From IMG/VR virus record IMGVR_UViG_3300042923_001171, positions 1 through 29,852 of that record: a stretch of DNA of 29,852 nt; one strand, given 5' to 3'. Origin of the DNA: a virus. Positions 23,501 to 29,852 of the stretch are shown here, in pieces (the first letter of the stretch is position 1; each line of letters begins with the position of its first letter). The position numbers and the translations under genes are program-made. The notes beneath the pieces were generated by a model. It worked only from the letters and a program-made list of their open reading frames with translations. It did no database searches and had not been told where the DNA came from.

Positions 23501-24325
23501 AAAGGCGAGAAAGGGGATGTGGGTCCGGGTGTCCAAATCATGGGCAAATTCGACAACACCAGTCAGTTACCGACCACCGGTGACTTTGGCCAGGGTTACC
23601 TGATTAGCGGTAACTTCTGGGGCTGGACGGGTGCGGCCTATGAAAACCTGGGACCTATCCAGGGACCGAAAGGTGACCCGGGTATCCGTGGTCTGACGGG
23701 CTTGAAAGGTGACCCAGGCGATAAAGGTCTGACCGGTGACAAAGGTGAGACCGGCACGCTGTGGATTGTCCTGGACCGCCCGCCAGAGTCCGGTGATGGC
23801 CGTCTCAACGACTACTACCTGAACAGCAAAACACTGGAGTTCTTCCGTAAAACCAGTTCGACGCTGTGGAGCTCACTGGGCTTCCTGGGTGGTGGTAACG
23901 TCTACGACGCCAGTGCCGACGGTAAACTCAAAGCCCGTCTTGACGGGACCTGGGTGGATACCCCGATTCAGGCCGACGTTGCCAGCACCGACCAGGGCGT
24001 GTACCTGCGCCAGAACGGGAAGTGGACGCGCCTCAACCGTTACGATGTCGCCGTCGCAGACTCAACCGGGGCGATGGATGTGTCCACCGCGGGTCTGTTC
24101 AAACTGGACGGTACCAAAACAGCAACCATCAGCTTCACCAACCTGCCGGCGAACCGTGGGATGACCTTCGTCATCGTGCTGTCCGGTAAGGGTGGTTCAC
24201 TGACCTGGCCTGCTGCACTGAAGTGGTCCAACAACGAAGCACCAACCATGGGTGACACGCGCACCTCGGTGGTGATTCTGTGGGACGGGACGAACCTGAC
24301 TGGCGCAACCGGTCTGGTCGTGTAA
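20585..24325 (+). CDS. Long collagen-like tail fibre (receptor-binding)
   Basis: 1246 aa, the largest protein here; expected to trimerise and project from the tail for host binding. The start has GGAG 6 bases upstream. Residues 1-42 are a probable attachment domain. From about residue 43 to 970 there are 15 copies of a roughly 25-residue module (GKSAYDVAVEHGYNGSVEDW then LESLKG), separated by short Gly-X-Y collagen-like stretches (GDKGDDGNDG, GIQGEPGKQGDPGPQG). About seven copies of a roughly 40-residue beta module (ASLP..GDAYLIG..VWIYNGSAW) alternate with them. Residues 1058-1246 form a non-repetitive tip ending with FVIVLSGKGGSLTWPAALKW and SVVILWDGTNLTGATG, a C-terminal domain type common in phage fibres. 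A DUF4376-like assembly protein gene follows the terminator. Confidence 0.93.
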   Translation: MATPRPGSILAMDHVSTLTGKEQIPLVDEAGKNVRVDAGLLYGKTAYQLALDAGFQGDEAAYLASLKGDKGDDGNDGNDGKSAFELALAAGFTGNEADYLASLHGKSAFEIAKDDGFAGDEPTWLASLVGKDGMLPDFAVTVEPNDLSEADFGAKIGAILSGAKPADVVSYRAFVVDANDSTLKHLSGYTVFPTKTGLYLWAFGKNINGDGKLASVALYKADNGDLNYLTSVSTVKGENGKNGVDGKSAYQLAVAGGYVGTEQQWLASLKGVKGDTGLALNVKATLSDVSELPAPGDYPPGTAFIIDGHWWADLGDGPYVDLGSVLGPEGKSAYDVAVEHGYNGSVEDWLESLKGLDGIGLRILGSFSSTDSLPTSGQLSGDAYIIQSVMYVWDTTRWSPVGQQGPAGLSAYDIAVRNGFAGSQTQWLASLVGQKGEQGVEGKQGEKGESAAAINTKGKVADEASLPQTNNLPGDGYFIGLNLWIWTGDAWEDVGTVKGEKGDQGIQGEPGKQGDPGPQGKDIYALAIENGFTGSFADFLAQYKGEKGNPGNPGPRGLPGPDGKSAFDVAVVNGYKGSVTDWLLSLKGQKGDTGAGITLLGVQPDEASLPAGATVGDAYLIGQHVWIYNGSAWVDGGPVQGPAGKSSYELAVEGGFNGSVEAWLTSLKGDKGDPGTNGESAFEIAQAAGFQGTEQQWLLSLKGTQGDNGKSAYDIAKADGYTGTEAEWLTSLKGKDGTNSIALNYLGLVTAQPSTDGRTLGDAYLLKTNGVTTLIVFQDGAFQSAGKVQGNDGKSSYQIAVDGGFQGTEAQWLATLKGADGKSAYQVAVANGYTGTEPQWLAFIQGQGLTPKGSVATKAALNALTGMAKGDLYVVATNSGDTSAGHMFVYNGTAFIDFGDMRGIQGTQGIQGNPGPDGKSAYDVAKAQGFVGNEAAWLATLVGPDGKSAFDVAVDQGYTGDLPTWLASLKGDKGEKGDVGPGVQIMGKFDNTSQLPTTGDFGQGYLISGNFWGWTGAAYENLGPIQGPKGDPGIRGLTGLKGDPGDKGLTGDKGETGTLWIVLDRPPESGDGRLNDYYLNSKTLEFFRKTSSTLWSSLGFLGGGNVYDASADGKLKARLDGTWVDTPIQADVASTDQGVYLRQNGKWTRLNRYDVAVADSTGAMDVSTAGLFKLDGTKTATISFTNLPANRGMTFVIVLSGKGGSLTWPAALKWSNNEAPTMGDTRTSVVILWDGTNLTGATGLVV
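20711..23499 (+). repeat. 15 tandem-like copies of a GKSA..WLASLKG module in the fibre
   Basis: Fifteen in-frame copies follow G-K-S-A/S-Y/F-x-x-A, then G-F/Y-x-G, then W/Y-L-x-S-L-x-G, about 75 bases each. Some are back to back and some are separated by collagen-like or beta modules. Copies are divergent at the DNA level (synonymous changes), so they are old rather than recently expanded. Confidence 0.9.
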
Positions 24326-24331
24326 TTCATC

Positions 24332-24347
24332 GGGGCCTTCGGGCCCC
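24332..24347 (+). terminator. Terminator after the tail fibre gene
   Basis: GGGGCC-TTCG-GGCCCC, a 6-bp stem with UUCG tetraloop, is followed by TTTACTT, 7 bases after the fibre stop. The next gene's ribosome binding site (AAGGAG) lies just behind, so some read-through is likely. Confidence 0.85.
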
Positions 24348-24367
24348 TTTACTTAAGGAGCTTTTCC

Positions 24368-25057
24368 ATGAGTATTAACGGCAGCACGCGCCTGATTAAG
24401 GTCGAACCCGTCGACCCGACTACCGACGCTACGAACCCGGTTGAAGAAGGCACGTACCCGTGTTATCTCTCTGACGCACGACGTGAATATCCGAACATCA
24501 CGTTTTCAGACGAATACAAGGAAGACGATGCCTTGCTTCCGCAGGGGTATCTCCCGGTCTATCCAACCGACGCCCCGAAAGGGGACATCGTAGAACGCGG
24601 TCGTCCTGAATTACGGGAAGACGGCAAGTACTACGAAACCTGGTCTGCGCGTGATTACACGGAGCAGGAACTGGCGGACAATCTGGCGGTGGCGCAGAAG
24701 AACGCCCTCTACCTGATTGACCAGTGTCGGGACCAGACGTATGCCCAGGGCTTTAAAGACGTGGTGGGTGAAGGTGACGACGCCGTAACCAACGTCTACA
24801 GCCTGACGCAGGACAACCAACAATTACTGGTTGCCGTGCGGTTGCTGGCCAACGAGTCTGCGGAAGACCGTATCTTTAAACTGCGTACTGTGGATAACCG
24901 TCCGGTGACCATGAATACCGCAGAACTGAAACGGGTGACAACCGCAGTGCTGGAGCATTGTCTGGCGATTCTGGAGATGCTGGGTGACCTGGCTGACCAG
25001 GTGCTGGCGGCAACCAAAATCGAAGATGTTCCTGCGATTCCGGAAACCGTCGACTAA
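24368..25057 (+). CDS. Tail fibre assembly protein (DUF4376-like)
   Basis: 229 aa. Such proteins are chaperones for fibre folding or trimerisation and usually lie directly after the fibre gene, as here. The middle part (YYETWSARDYTEQELADNLA) resembles tail fibre assembly proteins. The C-terminal part contains FKLRTVDNRPVTMNTAELKR followed by a long helix ending ADQVLAATKIEDVPAI. This fits the DUF4376 pattern of a short strand pair plus a helix that closes with an A.t..e.l..I-type motif. The ATG has AAGGAG 7 bases upstream. An intrinsic terminator follows. No membrane or signal sequence. Confidence 0.78.
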   Translation: MSINGSTRLIKVEPVDPTTDATNPVEEGTYPCYLSDARREYPNITFSDEYKEDDALLPQGYLPVYPTDAPKGDIVERGRPELREDGKYYETWSARDYTEQELADNLAVAQKNALYLIDQCRDQTYAQGFKDVVGEGDDAVTNVYSLTQDNQQLLVAVRLLANESAEDRIFKLRTVDNRPVTMNTAELKRVTTAVLEHCLAILEMLGDLADQVLAATKIEDVPAIPETVD

Positions 25058-25063
25058 CAAGAA

Positions 25064-25084
25064 GGGAGGGGTCTTCCCCCTCCC
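25064..25084 (+). terminator. Terminator after the fibre assembly gene
   Basis: GGGAGGGG and CCCCTCCC form an 8-bp stem (extendable by two A-T pairs) with a 5-base loop. Seven Ts follow. It begins 7 bases after the stop at 25057. Confidence 0.9.
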
Positions 25085-25116
25085 TTTTTTTATGACCGTT
25101 TACCGGAGATATCGCC

Positions 25117-26415
25117 ATGTTTGAAAACCTTTTGATGGCCACGGGCAGCAAGTTTTATCCGTGGTCAGGACCGGGCAGCAAGAAGTTAGTACAAGGCACC
25201 CGGGCCGTGGGCTACTTCGGGGAAGTGTCTCAGACCGAACTGTTTGATGGGCGGCTACCGTTCAGCATGTTGACTATCCCCTACGGCTTTATTAATTACC
25301 GTGTCGACAATGTCTGGTTAAAGTTCATGGTGGATGGTCGGGTCTATTACACCCCGAAGTACCCGCTGGCTAACGGGATGCGCTGGAATGACCTCTACGC
25401 CACCGGGGCCGTGTTTGGGGTACGTGGACCAGGACCAACCCCCGTGCCCGCGACCGGGCCGGTTGACCAGATTAACCTGATGTTGAAGCGGGAGAAGGTG
25501 GCCGGGAAAACCAAAATCTGGCCCCTGAAACTCCAGCTGTTCTCCGGTGCCGATACCGTTGTTGACATCAGTACATCGTATCCCACTGACAATTCTCCGT
25601 ATGACCGCTTCTGGAAACCGTTCTTTGCCAATAAGTGGGAGAGCTACACCTGGCTGGATATGAACTCCGGGCGGTCCTATGTTTATACGTTGATACAAGA
25701 ACGCAGCAGTGCGGGTGACCTGGCCGGGGTCCGCGGCGGTGGAAACTACGTTATTAAAGGTTCAATAAACCCCGCCAGTGGTGCATCGGACATGACCTGG
25801 CGTCCGGTGTTTGAGCTTATCACCGACCCCGGCTTTGCATTGGACGTCATCGAGGTGAGCGGGAACCCTGTCGGAGGCTTGGTCCCGCTCATCCCCAGCT
25901 TCGCAGATGAAGGGGTACCGGTTCAGAAAGTGACGGGGGTCGTAGGGTACAACAGTTACCTGCTGCCACCGGAAGTGAGCTTCACACCGATTGAAGCCCA
26001 AATCTTTGCCGTGGTACCGGGGGCAATACAGAACGGCGTGATGACACTGGATAATGTGGACACGGCGCTGACCACCGTGAAAGCGGTACAAGGGTACAGC
26101 AGTCGTCTGCGCACCCCACAAAGTACGGTGATGAAAGTTATCCCAGAGGCGTGGGCCAGCACCCCGGATGCTATCGTGACACTCTCGGCACGGCTTAGCA
26201 ATACCGGCGTTACCCTGAAACCGGTGAAACGGGTCGACGGTGTCCGGACCCGATTGCTCCCTGGTGACCTGGTTACCCCGGTGAATGTTATCCCGACGGT
26301 AGGCGCGACCACTCAACAGCAACAGAGTCTACCGAATGTGACGTTCACCTACGAAGAACCCCAGGACCTGGCGGCCACGTTCCCTAATACTGCCCTTGAC
26401 GGCTTTGTGATATAG
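25117..26415 (+). CDS. Tail adhesion or virion protein, paralog 1 (long C-terminal extension)
   Basis: 432 aa. Residues about 18-235 match the shared domain of the two next genes: GPGSKKL, GYFGEVSQ, VDNVWLKFMVDGRVYYTP, MRWNDLYATGAVFG, the VRGGGNYV segment and the closing WRPVFELI. This GW(R)PVLEL-ending domain is, from memory, widespread in phage tail fibre-type proteins; the fold is uncertain. Unlike the others it lacks the Fn3-like N-terminus. Instead it carries residues about 245-432, with three loose repeats (VVGYNSYLLPPEVSFTPI, VQGYSSRLRTPQSTVMKV, VDGVRTRLLPGDLVTPVN). The start has GGAG 8 bases upstream. Likely a receptor-binding or decoration protein of the tail. Confidence 0.8.
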   Translation: MFENLLMATGSKFYPWSGPGSKKLVQGTRAVGYFGEVSQTELFDGRLPFSMLTIPYGFINYRVDNVWLKFMVDGRVYYTPKYPLANGMRWNDLYATGAVFGVRGPGPTPVPATGPVDQINLMLKREKVAGKTKIWPLKLQLFSGADTVVDISTSYPTDNSPYDRFWKPFFANKWESYTWLDMNSGRSYVYTLIQERSSAGDLAGVRGGGNYVIKGSINPASGASDMTWRPVFELITDPGFALDVIEVSGNPVGGLVPLIPSFADEGVPVQKVTGVVGYNSYLLPPEVSFTPIEAQIFAVVPGAIQNGVMTLDNVDTALTTVKAVQGYSSRLRTPQSTVMKVIPEAWASTPDAIVTLSARLSNTGVTLKPVKRVDGVRTRLLPGDLVTPVNVIPTVGATTQQQQSLPNVTFTYEEPQDLAATFPNTALDGFVI

Positions 26416-26423
26416 AGGTAATT

Positions 26424-27398
26424 ATGTTTATTGACTTAAGTTGGACCGACTTGAATGCCGTGGGAACCAAGCTGGAGATTTACCGGGGCGATGCACCCCT
26501 CGACCGGGCGAACTTACCGGCCTCACCCCTGACGACCCTGACCAACGGTGAGACCACCTACCGCGATGAAAGTAACGTCCTGCTGGGGAAAGACTACTAC
26601 TACGTCTTTGTCAGTTCAACCGCTACTGACCGGGTGGTCAGTCAGAACTACCTGATTACGGCGATTACTCGCCGCGGTCCCGGCCCCCAGACCCTGAAGC
26701 AAGGGGACAACAACCTGGGCTACTTCGGGACACTTCAGTCCGGTGAGTTCATTGACGCCAACGGCCTGGTTGACCTGACCGGGATAAAGAACTTCGCCAC
26801 CGCCGCCTCTGTGGTTAACCCATTCCCGCTGTGGCACAAGTACGTGCGCAACAACAAAATCCTGATTGTGCCGGAAGGCCCTATCATGACCGCCGCTGCG
26901 TGGACACAGTTGTACCTGGCCGGTGCCGTATACGGTACTGACGACAACGGTCCGTTGGTGCCTACAGGGGTAACGCCAACCAAACAAAATGCCCGGGTGA
27001 CCATTGGTCGGGATACGTATCGCCTGCGTCTACTAAAAGGGATGACCGACCTGCCGTACACCGACGTCCAGGCGACGGTGATTACCCCGAACGAGTGGAA
27101 TGACCTGGTATACCCGATGGTCCACAGCGTCCCGGATGACCAACGCCTGGATAACCTGAACATCAACGGGAAGCCGACGTACCAGGTCATCGGTGCCAGC
27201 GGTGCAGTAAGCTGGACCCATGTGCAGGAACTGGCCGCAATTGCTGCAAACAGCAGCAACAACGCCCGGGGACAGAGCGTGAACGTTGACGACACGGTCA
27301 ATGATTACAGTAGCTATGTTGCGAACCGTACCGCCACCGGTGCTGCCACGACCAGTTCCTACGGCTGGTTACCTGTTTTAGAACTGATTGAGGGATAA
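26424..27398 (+). CDS. Tail adhesion or virion protein, paralog 2 (Fn3-like N-terminus)
   Basis: 324 aa. Residues 1-84 look like a fibronectin type III-like beta sandwich (LSWTDLNAVGTKLEIYRGDA, TYRDESNVLLGKDYYYVFV). Residues about 85-324 are the domain shared with the neighbours: GPGPQTL, GYFGTLQSGEF, PLWHKYVRNNKILIVPEGPI, WTQLYLAGAVYGTDDNGPL, TYRLRLLKGM, TPNEWNDL and the final YGWLPVLELIEG. The ATG has GAGGT 4 bases upstream and lies 8 bases after paralog 1, so the three genes form one operon. A role at the tail fibre or baseplate is inferred from domain type and place. Confidence 0.82.
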   Translation: MFIDLSWTDLNAVGTKLEIYRGDAPLDRANLPASPLTTLTNGETTYRDESNVLLGKDYYYVFVSSTATDRVVSQNYLITAITRRGPGPQTLKQGDNNLGYFGTLQSGEFIDANGLVDLTGIKNFATAASVVNPFPLWHKYVRNNKILIVPEGPIMTAAAWTQLYLAGAVYGTDDNGPLVPTGVTPTKQNARVTIGRDTYRLRLLKGMTDLPYTDVQATVITPNEWNDLVYPMVHSVPDDQRLDNLNINGKPTYQVIGASGAVSWTHVQELAAIAANSSNNARGQSVNVDDTVNDYSSYVANRTATGAATTSSYGWLPVLELIEG

Positions 27399-27401
27399 GT
27401 C

Positions 27402-28328
27402 ATGGCTATCCGTATTGCAATTGTTAACCCCAACCAGGACGCAGACAGTGTCACGGTGTACCGTTCCCTGAACAAGATTCAGCTCTCTGCCCTACCAGAA
27501 CCCTTGGCGACGCTTCCGGGTACCGCCACGTCGTATTCGGATGCCACCGCGGCCCGTAACACCGTGTACAACTATATGGTTGCTATCACCCGAGGGACCG
27601 ACACGCTGTACACCCAGAACCAGCAGTACGGGTACTTCCCGGACACCGGCCCGGGTTCGAGTAAACTGCTGCGCGGCAACTGGAAGGAAGGGTACTTTGG
27701 TACCTGTACCCAAAACGAGTTGTTCGGCGCCCTGGAACTGTGCACGGCCCTGAACTTCTCATCCTCCGTACAGACCGCCAACCCCATCGTCTGGCACAAG
27801 TTTATTCTGGACGGGAAAATCCTGTTCATCCCGAGCGTGTCTATTGCGTCCGTTACCCTGTACAGTTTGTACGATGCCGGGTTGATGTACGGGACGGATG
27901 ACGCTGGGGTTCGTCCGGCAACGGGTACGGTGAGTACTCGCGCGCCTAAGAACCAGAAAACGCTGGTGACCAAGAGCGACCGCCAATACCTGGTGCGCTT
28001 ACCGAAAGCCTCGACCGCCCCGACGTCAGAGTTCTTAACGGACCTCACCACGGCAGACGGCCGCTGGAGTGAAGGCGAGTGGAACCGGACCATGGGGCGG
28101 TTAGGATTCACCAACTTCACGTTCTGTACCCGCACACGCTGGGGTCGATTACCTGTTGTTACTTCGAACAACACCTCTGCCACGTTTGCTTATACCCAAC
28201 ACCATAACTCCGCGGGTAACGCGGTGGTGATGGCATACATCGCCGCAGGTTGGGACGCCCCGAACAACGGTGCTGGCGTCACCACGAACTACTACGCATG
28301 GAAGCCGGTGTTGGAACTGGTGCTGTAA
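27402..28328 (+). CDS. Tail adhesion or virion protein, paralog 3 (Fn3-like N-terminus)
   Basis: 308 aa. The N-terminal 80 residues are Fn3-like (NPNQDADSVTVYRSLNKIQL, NTVYNYMVAITRGTDTLY). The remainder repeats the shared domain: GPGSSKL, GYFGTCTQNELF, IVWHKFILDGKILFIPSVSI, LYSLYDAGLMYGTDDAGV, QYLVRLPKA, SEGEWNRTM and the terminal YAWKPVLELVL. It is closest to paralog 2 in layout, but its receptor-facing parts differ strongly. It starts 3 bases after the paralog 2 stop, with GAGGG upstream inside that gene. A bidirectional terminator follows. Confidence 0.82.
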   Translation: MAIRIAIVNPNQDADSVTVYRSLNKIQLSALPEPLATLPGTATSYSDATAARNTVYNYMVAITRGTDTLYTQNQQYGYFPDTGPGSSKLLRGNWKEGYFGTCTQNELFGALELCTALNFSSSVQTANPIVWHKFILDGKILFIPSVSIASVTLYSLYDAGLMYGTDDAGVRPATGTVSTRAPKNQKTLVTKSDRQYLVRLPKASTAPTSEFLTDLTTADGRWSEGEWNRTMGRLGFTNFTFCTRTRWGRLPVVTSNNTSATFAYTQHHNSAGNAVVMAYIAAGWDAPNNGAGVTTNYYAWKPVLELVL

Positions 28329-28340
28329 AAGAAACAAAAA

Positions 28341-28368
28341 AAAACAGGGAGCGCAAGCTCCCTGTTTT
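28341..28368. terminator. Bidirectional terminator between the fibre cluster and the DHH unit
   Basis: AAAACAGGGAGC-GCAA-GCTCCCTGTTTT forms a 12-bp stem with a GNRA-type loop. An A run lies on the left and a T run on the right, so it terminates both converging units. It starts 12 bases after the paralog 3 stop. Confidence 0.92.
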
Positions 28369-28376
28369 ATGCTGTG

Positions 28377-28853
28377 TTACGCCTTTTTAAACAGGCGTTG
28401 GAGGTATTGTTTAATGCGACCGCCCGTCTGACGCTTCAAGGGAGCGGGTGTCTCTGCGGTCTTTAAGGCCTGCGCTTTGTCTTTGATTTCTGTTTCGAGA
28501 GCCGATTTCCGTTCGGCGTTCTTTTTCCTGATTAAGGTGATACGTTCCAGGTCTTCGCGTTTGATGGCGAGGAGACCGTCGTGCACTTCGCGGGCAATAA
28601 CTTCGTCTTGATACCAGAGTTTCAAGTAGCCGGTACGGGACTCGGGAAAGTCCAGTCGTACACCCCACAGGTTATCATTGCGGGGAGTGGCTTCTATCAA
28701 CGCGACGCCGCGGAGTTGAGACAACTTGATGAAATGGTTCCCTGACTTTTCAGTTAGGATTTCGTAATCGTCATCCGTGATTTGATTAAGGTGACTTGAC
28801 TCCAGAGAAAACCCCAGGTCTAATTTTGTCACTGCTGTACTCTTTTCCACCAT
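28377..28853 (-). CDS. Hypothetical protein, 158 aa
   Basis: Function not recognised. The N-terminal 90 residues look beta-rich (DYEILTEKSGNHFIKLSQLR, LWGVRLDFPESRTGYLKLWY). Residues about 95-130 form a highly charged, probably coiled-coil helix (LERITLIRKKNAERKSALET), followed by a basic C-terminus (RIKQYLQRLFKKA) that could bind nucleic acid. It lies 13 bases downstream of the DHH gene in the same direction; the start at 28853 has AAGGGG about 9 bases upstream. Co-transcription with the phosphoesterase suggests a related function, unproven. Confidence 0.78.
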   Translation of the reverse strand: MVEKSTAVTKLDLGFSLESSHLNQITDDDYEILTEKSGNHFIKLSQLRGVALIEATPRNDNLWGVRLDFPESRTGYLKLWYQDEVIAREVHDGLLAIKREDLERITLIRKKNAERKSALETEIKDKAQALKTAETPAPLKRQTGGRIKQYLQRLFKKA

Positions 28854-28866
28854 GATGCTCTACCCC

Positions 28867-29820
28867 TTACGCCATTAACTGTTCAAAACCACCTGACACA
28901 CCTGCTGCTAACTCATCTGGGTCACTGAACCAGTTGAGGTACGCACCCGCGGCCGCTACGTGCCCACCGCCACCCATACGGCCCGCTATCTTGGACACGT
29001 CGACTGACCGGTTAGAACGCAGGGACACACGGGTACCTTGTCCTTCATGAGTGTAGCAGACCACGAACGGGTATTTGTCTTTGAGGGTATCAGACAGTTC
29101 CGATACCAGGGGGTAGTAACAGTTAACAAAGGGAATATCGCCTTCCACGGTTTCCCCGTTCTGTACGTAAGTCACTTTACGCATGAACAGATTTTGATTG
29201 AGGATGAACTCAATGTCATTGGTACGCTTTAATACCAGGACATTCACCAAGTCCAACGCACGGTCGTCAGGTATAGCCACTAACTTCTGGTAAAACATTT
29301 CCAGCGAACTGGACATGTAGAGCATCAAGTATTCGCAGTAGCGTCGCGAGTTCGGAATCTCGTTACGCCACAGGTCACGGTCTTCCACCATCGCAATGTA
29401 CGGCGGGGTTCCTTCCTGGTTGGCTTGCAGGGGGAAGAAGTACTCCCAGGCAATGCCGGCACCGGACCGCTCCTGACGGAAGATAAGGTCCACACGGGTC
29501 CCTTTCTCCGTGAAGCCCATCACCGGTCGGTATCCTACCTCGGCGTACCGTTCGCACGCGCTCTTGTGGTGGTCGAGGATATGGATACCTTTAACATGTC
29601 CGTATAAGGACGTCAAATCACTGATAGTGGGCGAGATATCCAGAAACCACACCTGGTCTGTGTTGGAAACTGCTTCTGGATTTACTGGGTCCCCGTAGTT
29701 AAAGGGGACGAATTCCGCACCGGCCGGCAAAGCACGCTTTGCGATGGCAGCGGCGGTTTTCCCATCGAGACAGTTCTTGTGGTAATACACAAGGTGTCTT
29801 TCTTCGGAAGATGAAGTCAT
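28867..29820 (-). CDS. DHH/DHHA1-family phosphoesterase
   Basis: 317 aa. DHH-family enzymes hydrolyse phosphodiester or phosphoanhydride bonds with metal (for example NrnA-type oligoribonucleases, cyclic dinucleotide phosphodiesterases and pAp phosphatases). Visible motifs are YYHKNCLDGKTAAAIA (H14, D19; motif I), FLDIS with D61 (motif II), ILDHHKS with D83-H84-H85 (motif III), and a C-terminal DHHA1 glycine-rich motif GRMGGGGHVAAAGAYL at 280-295. All key residues are present, so it is probably active. The ATG at 29820 has AAGGAA 5 bases upstream. Substrate unknown; degrading short RNA or a defence-related nucleotide signal are possibilities. Confidence 0.92.
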   Translation of the reverse strand: MTSSSEERHLVYYHKNCLDGKTAAAIAKRALPAGAEFVPFNYGDPVNPEAVSNTDQVWFLDISPTISDLTSLYGHVKGIHILDHHKSACERYAEVGYRPVMGFTEKGTRVDLIFRQERSGAGIAWEYFFPLQANQEGTPPYIAMVEDRDLWRNEIPNSRRYCEYLMLYMSSSLEMFYQKLVAIPDDRALDLVNVLVLKRTNDIEFILNQNLFMRKVTYVQNGETVEGDIPFVNCYYPLVSELSDTLKDKYPFVVCYTHEGQGTRVSLRSNRSVDVSKIAGRMGGGGHVAAAGAYLNWFSDPDELAAGVSGGFEQLMA

Positions 29821-29852
29821 TGGGATTCCTTTTTCATCTGTATAGCGAGCGA

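Overview
This window is part of a large tailed (myovirus-type) bacteriophage genome. Adjacent tail sheath and tail tube genes show the contractile tail. The order is large terminase, three large structural-type genes, then divergent sheath (695 aa) and tube (287 aa). From memory this matches the phiKZ-like giant phages (TerL gp25, gp26-28, sheath gp29, tube gp30). Two leftward intergenic sites, TATATTAC and TATATTAT, match the early promoter box I recall for phiKZ, which supports the assignment. The host is probably a Gram-negative gammaproteobacterium, but nothing in the window identifies it. No tRNA, CRISPR array, insertion sequence or integrase was seen.

Layout. (1) Positions 1-4362 hold a leftward block. 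An early-type promoter and a long structured leader precede a 74-aa protein, a 480-aa unknown, a tandem MazG-like protein, a 114-aa unknown, a protein with a long acidic tail, and a gene leaving the left edge. (2) Positions 4395-5606 hold a lone rightward gene of unknown function with its own terminator. (3) Positions 5806-7598 hold a second leftward early-type unit: promoter, structured leader and two overlapping unknown genes. (4) Positions 7617-14992 are a leftward virion and packaging operon: 305 aa, 854 aa, 573 aa, TerL. (5) Positions 15095-18038 are the rightward sheath and tube genes. (6) Positions 18074-19889 are a leftward island with an endolysin containing an EF-hand loop, a small membrane protein and a 238-aa unknown. 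(7) Positions 20007-28328 are a rightward adhesion cluster: a 183-aa protein, a 1246-aa collagen-like fibre, a DUF4376-like tail fibre assembly protein, and three consecutive paralogous tail-type proteins. (8) Positions 28377-29820 hold a leftward pair encoding a DHH-family phosphoesterase and a 158-aa unknown.

How it works together. The structural blocks make the packaging motor, tail and receptor-binding fibres, and the endolysin opens the cell wall. The MazG-like and DHH enzymes are likely nucleotide or oligonucleotide metabolism functions. The most unusual signals are the two leaders. Each has a phiKZ-type early box, a long non-coding stretch with several hairpins and a terminator-like hairpin before the first gene. 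In the first leader the terminator arm can instead pair with an upstream segment, as in a transcription attenuator. Also notable are the tandem MazG protein with a degenerate second half, the modular fibre, and the three neighbouring paralogs that share one C-terminal domain.
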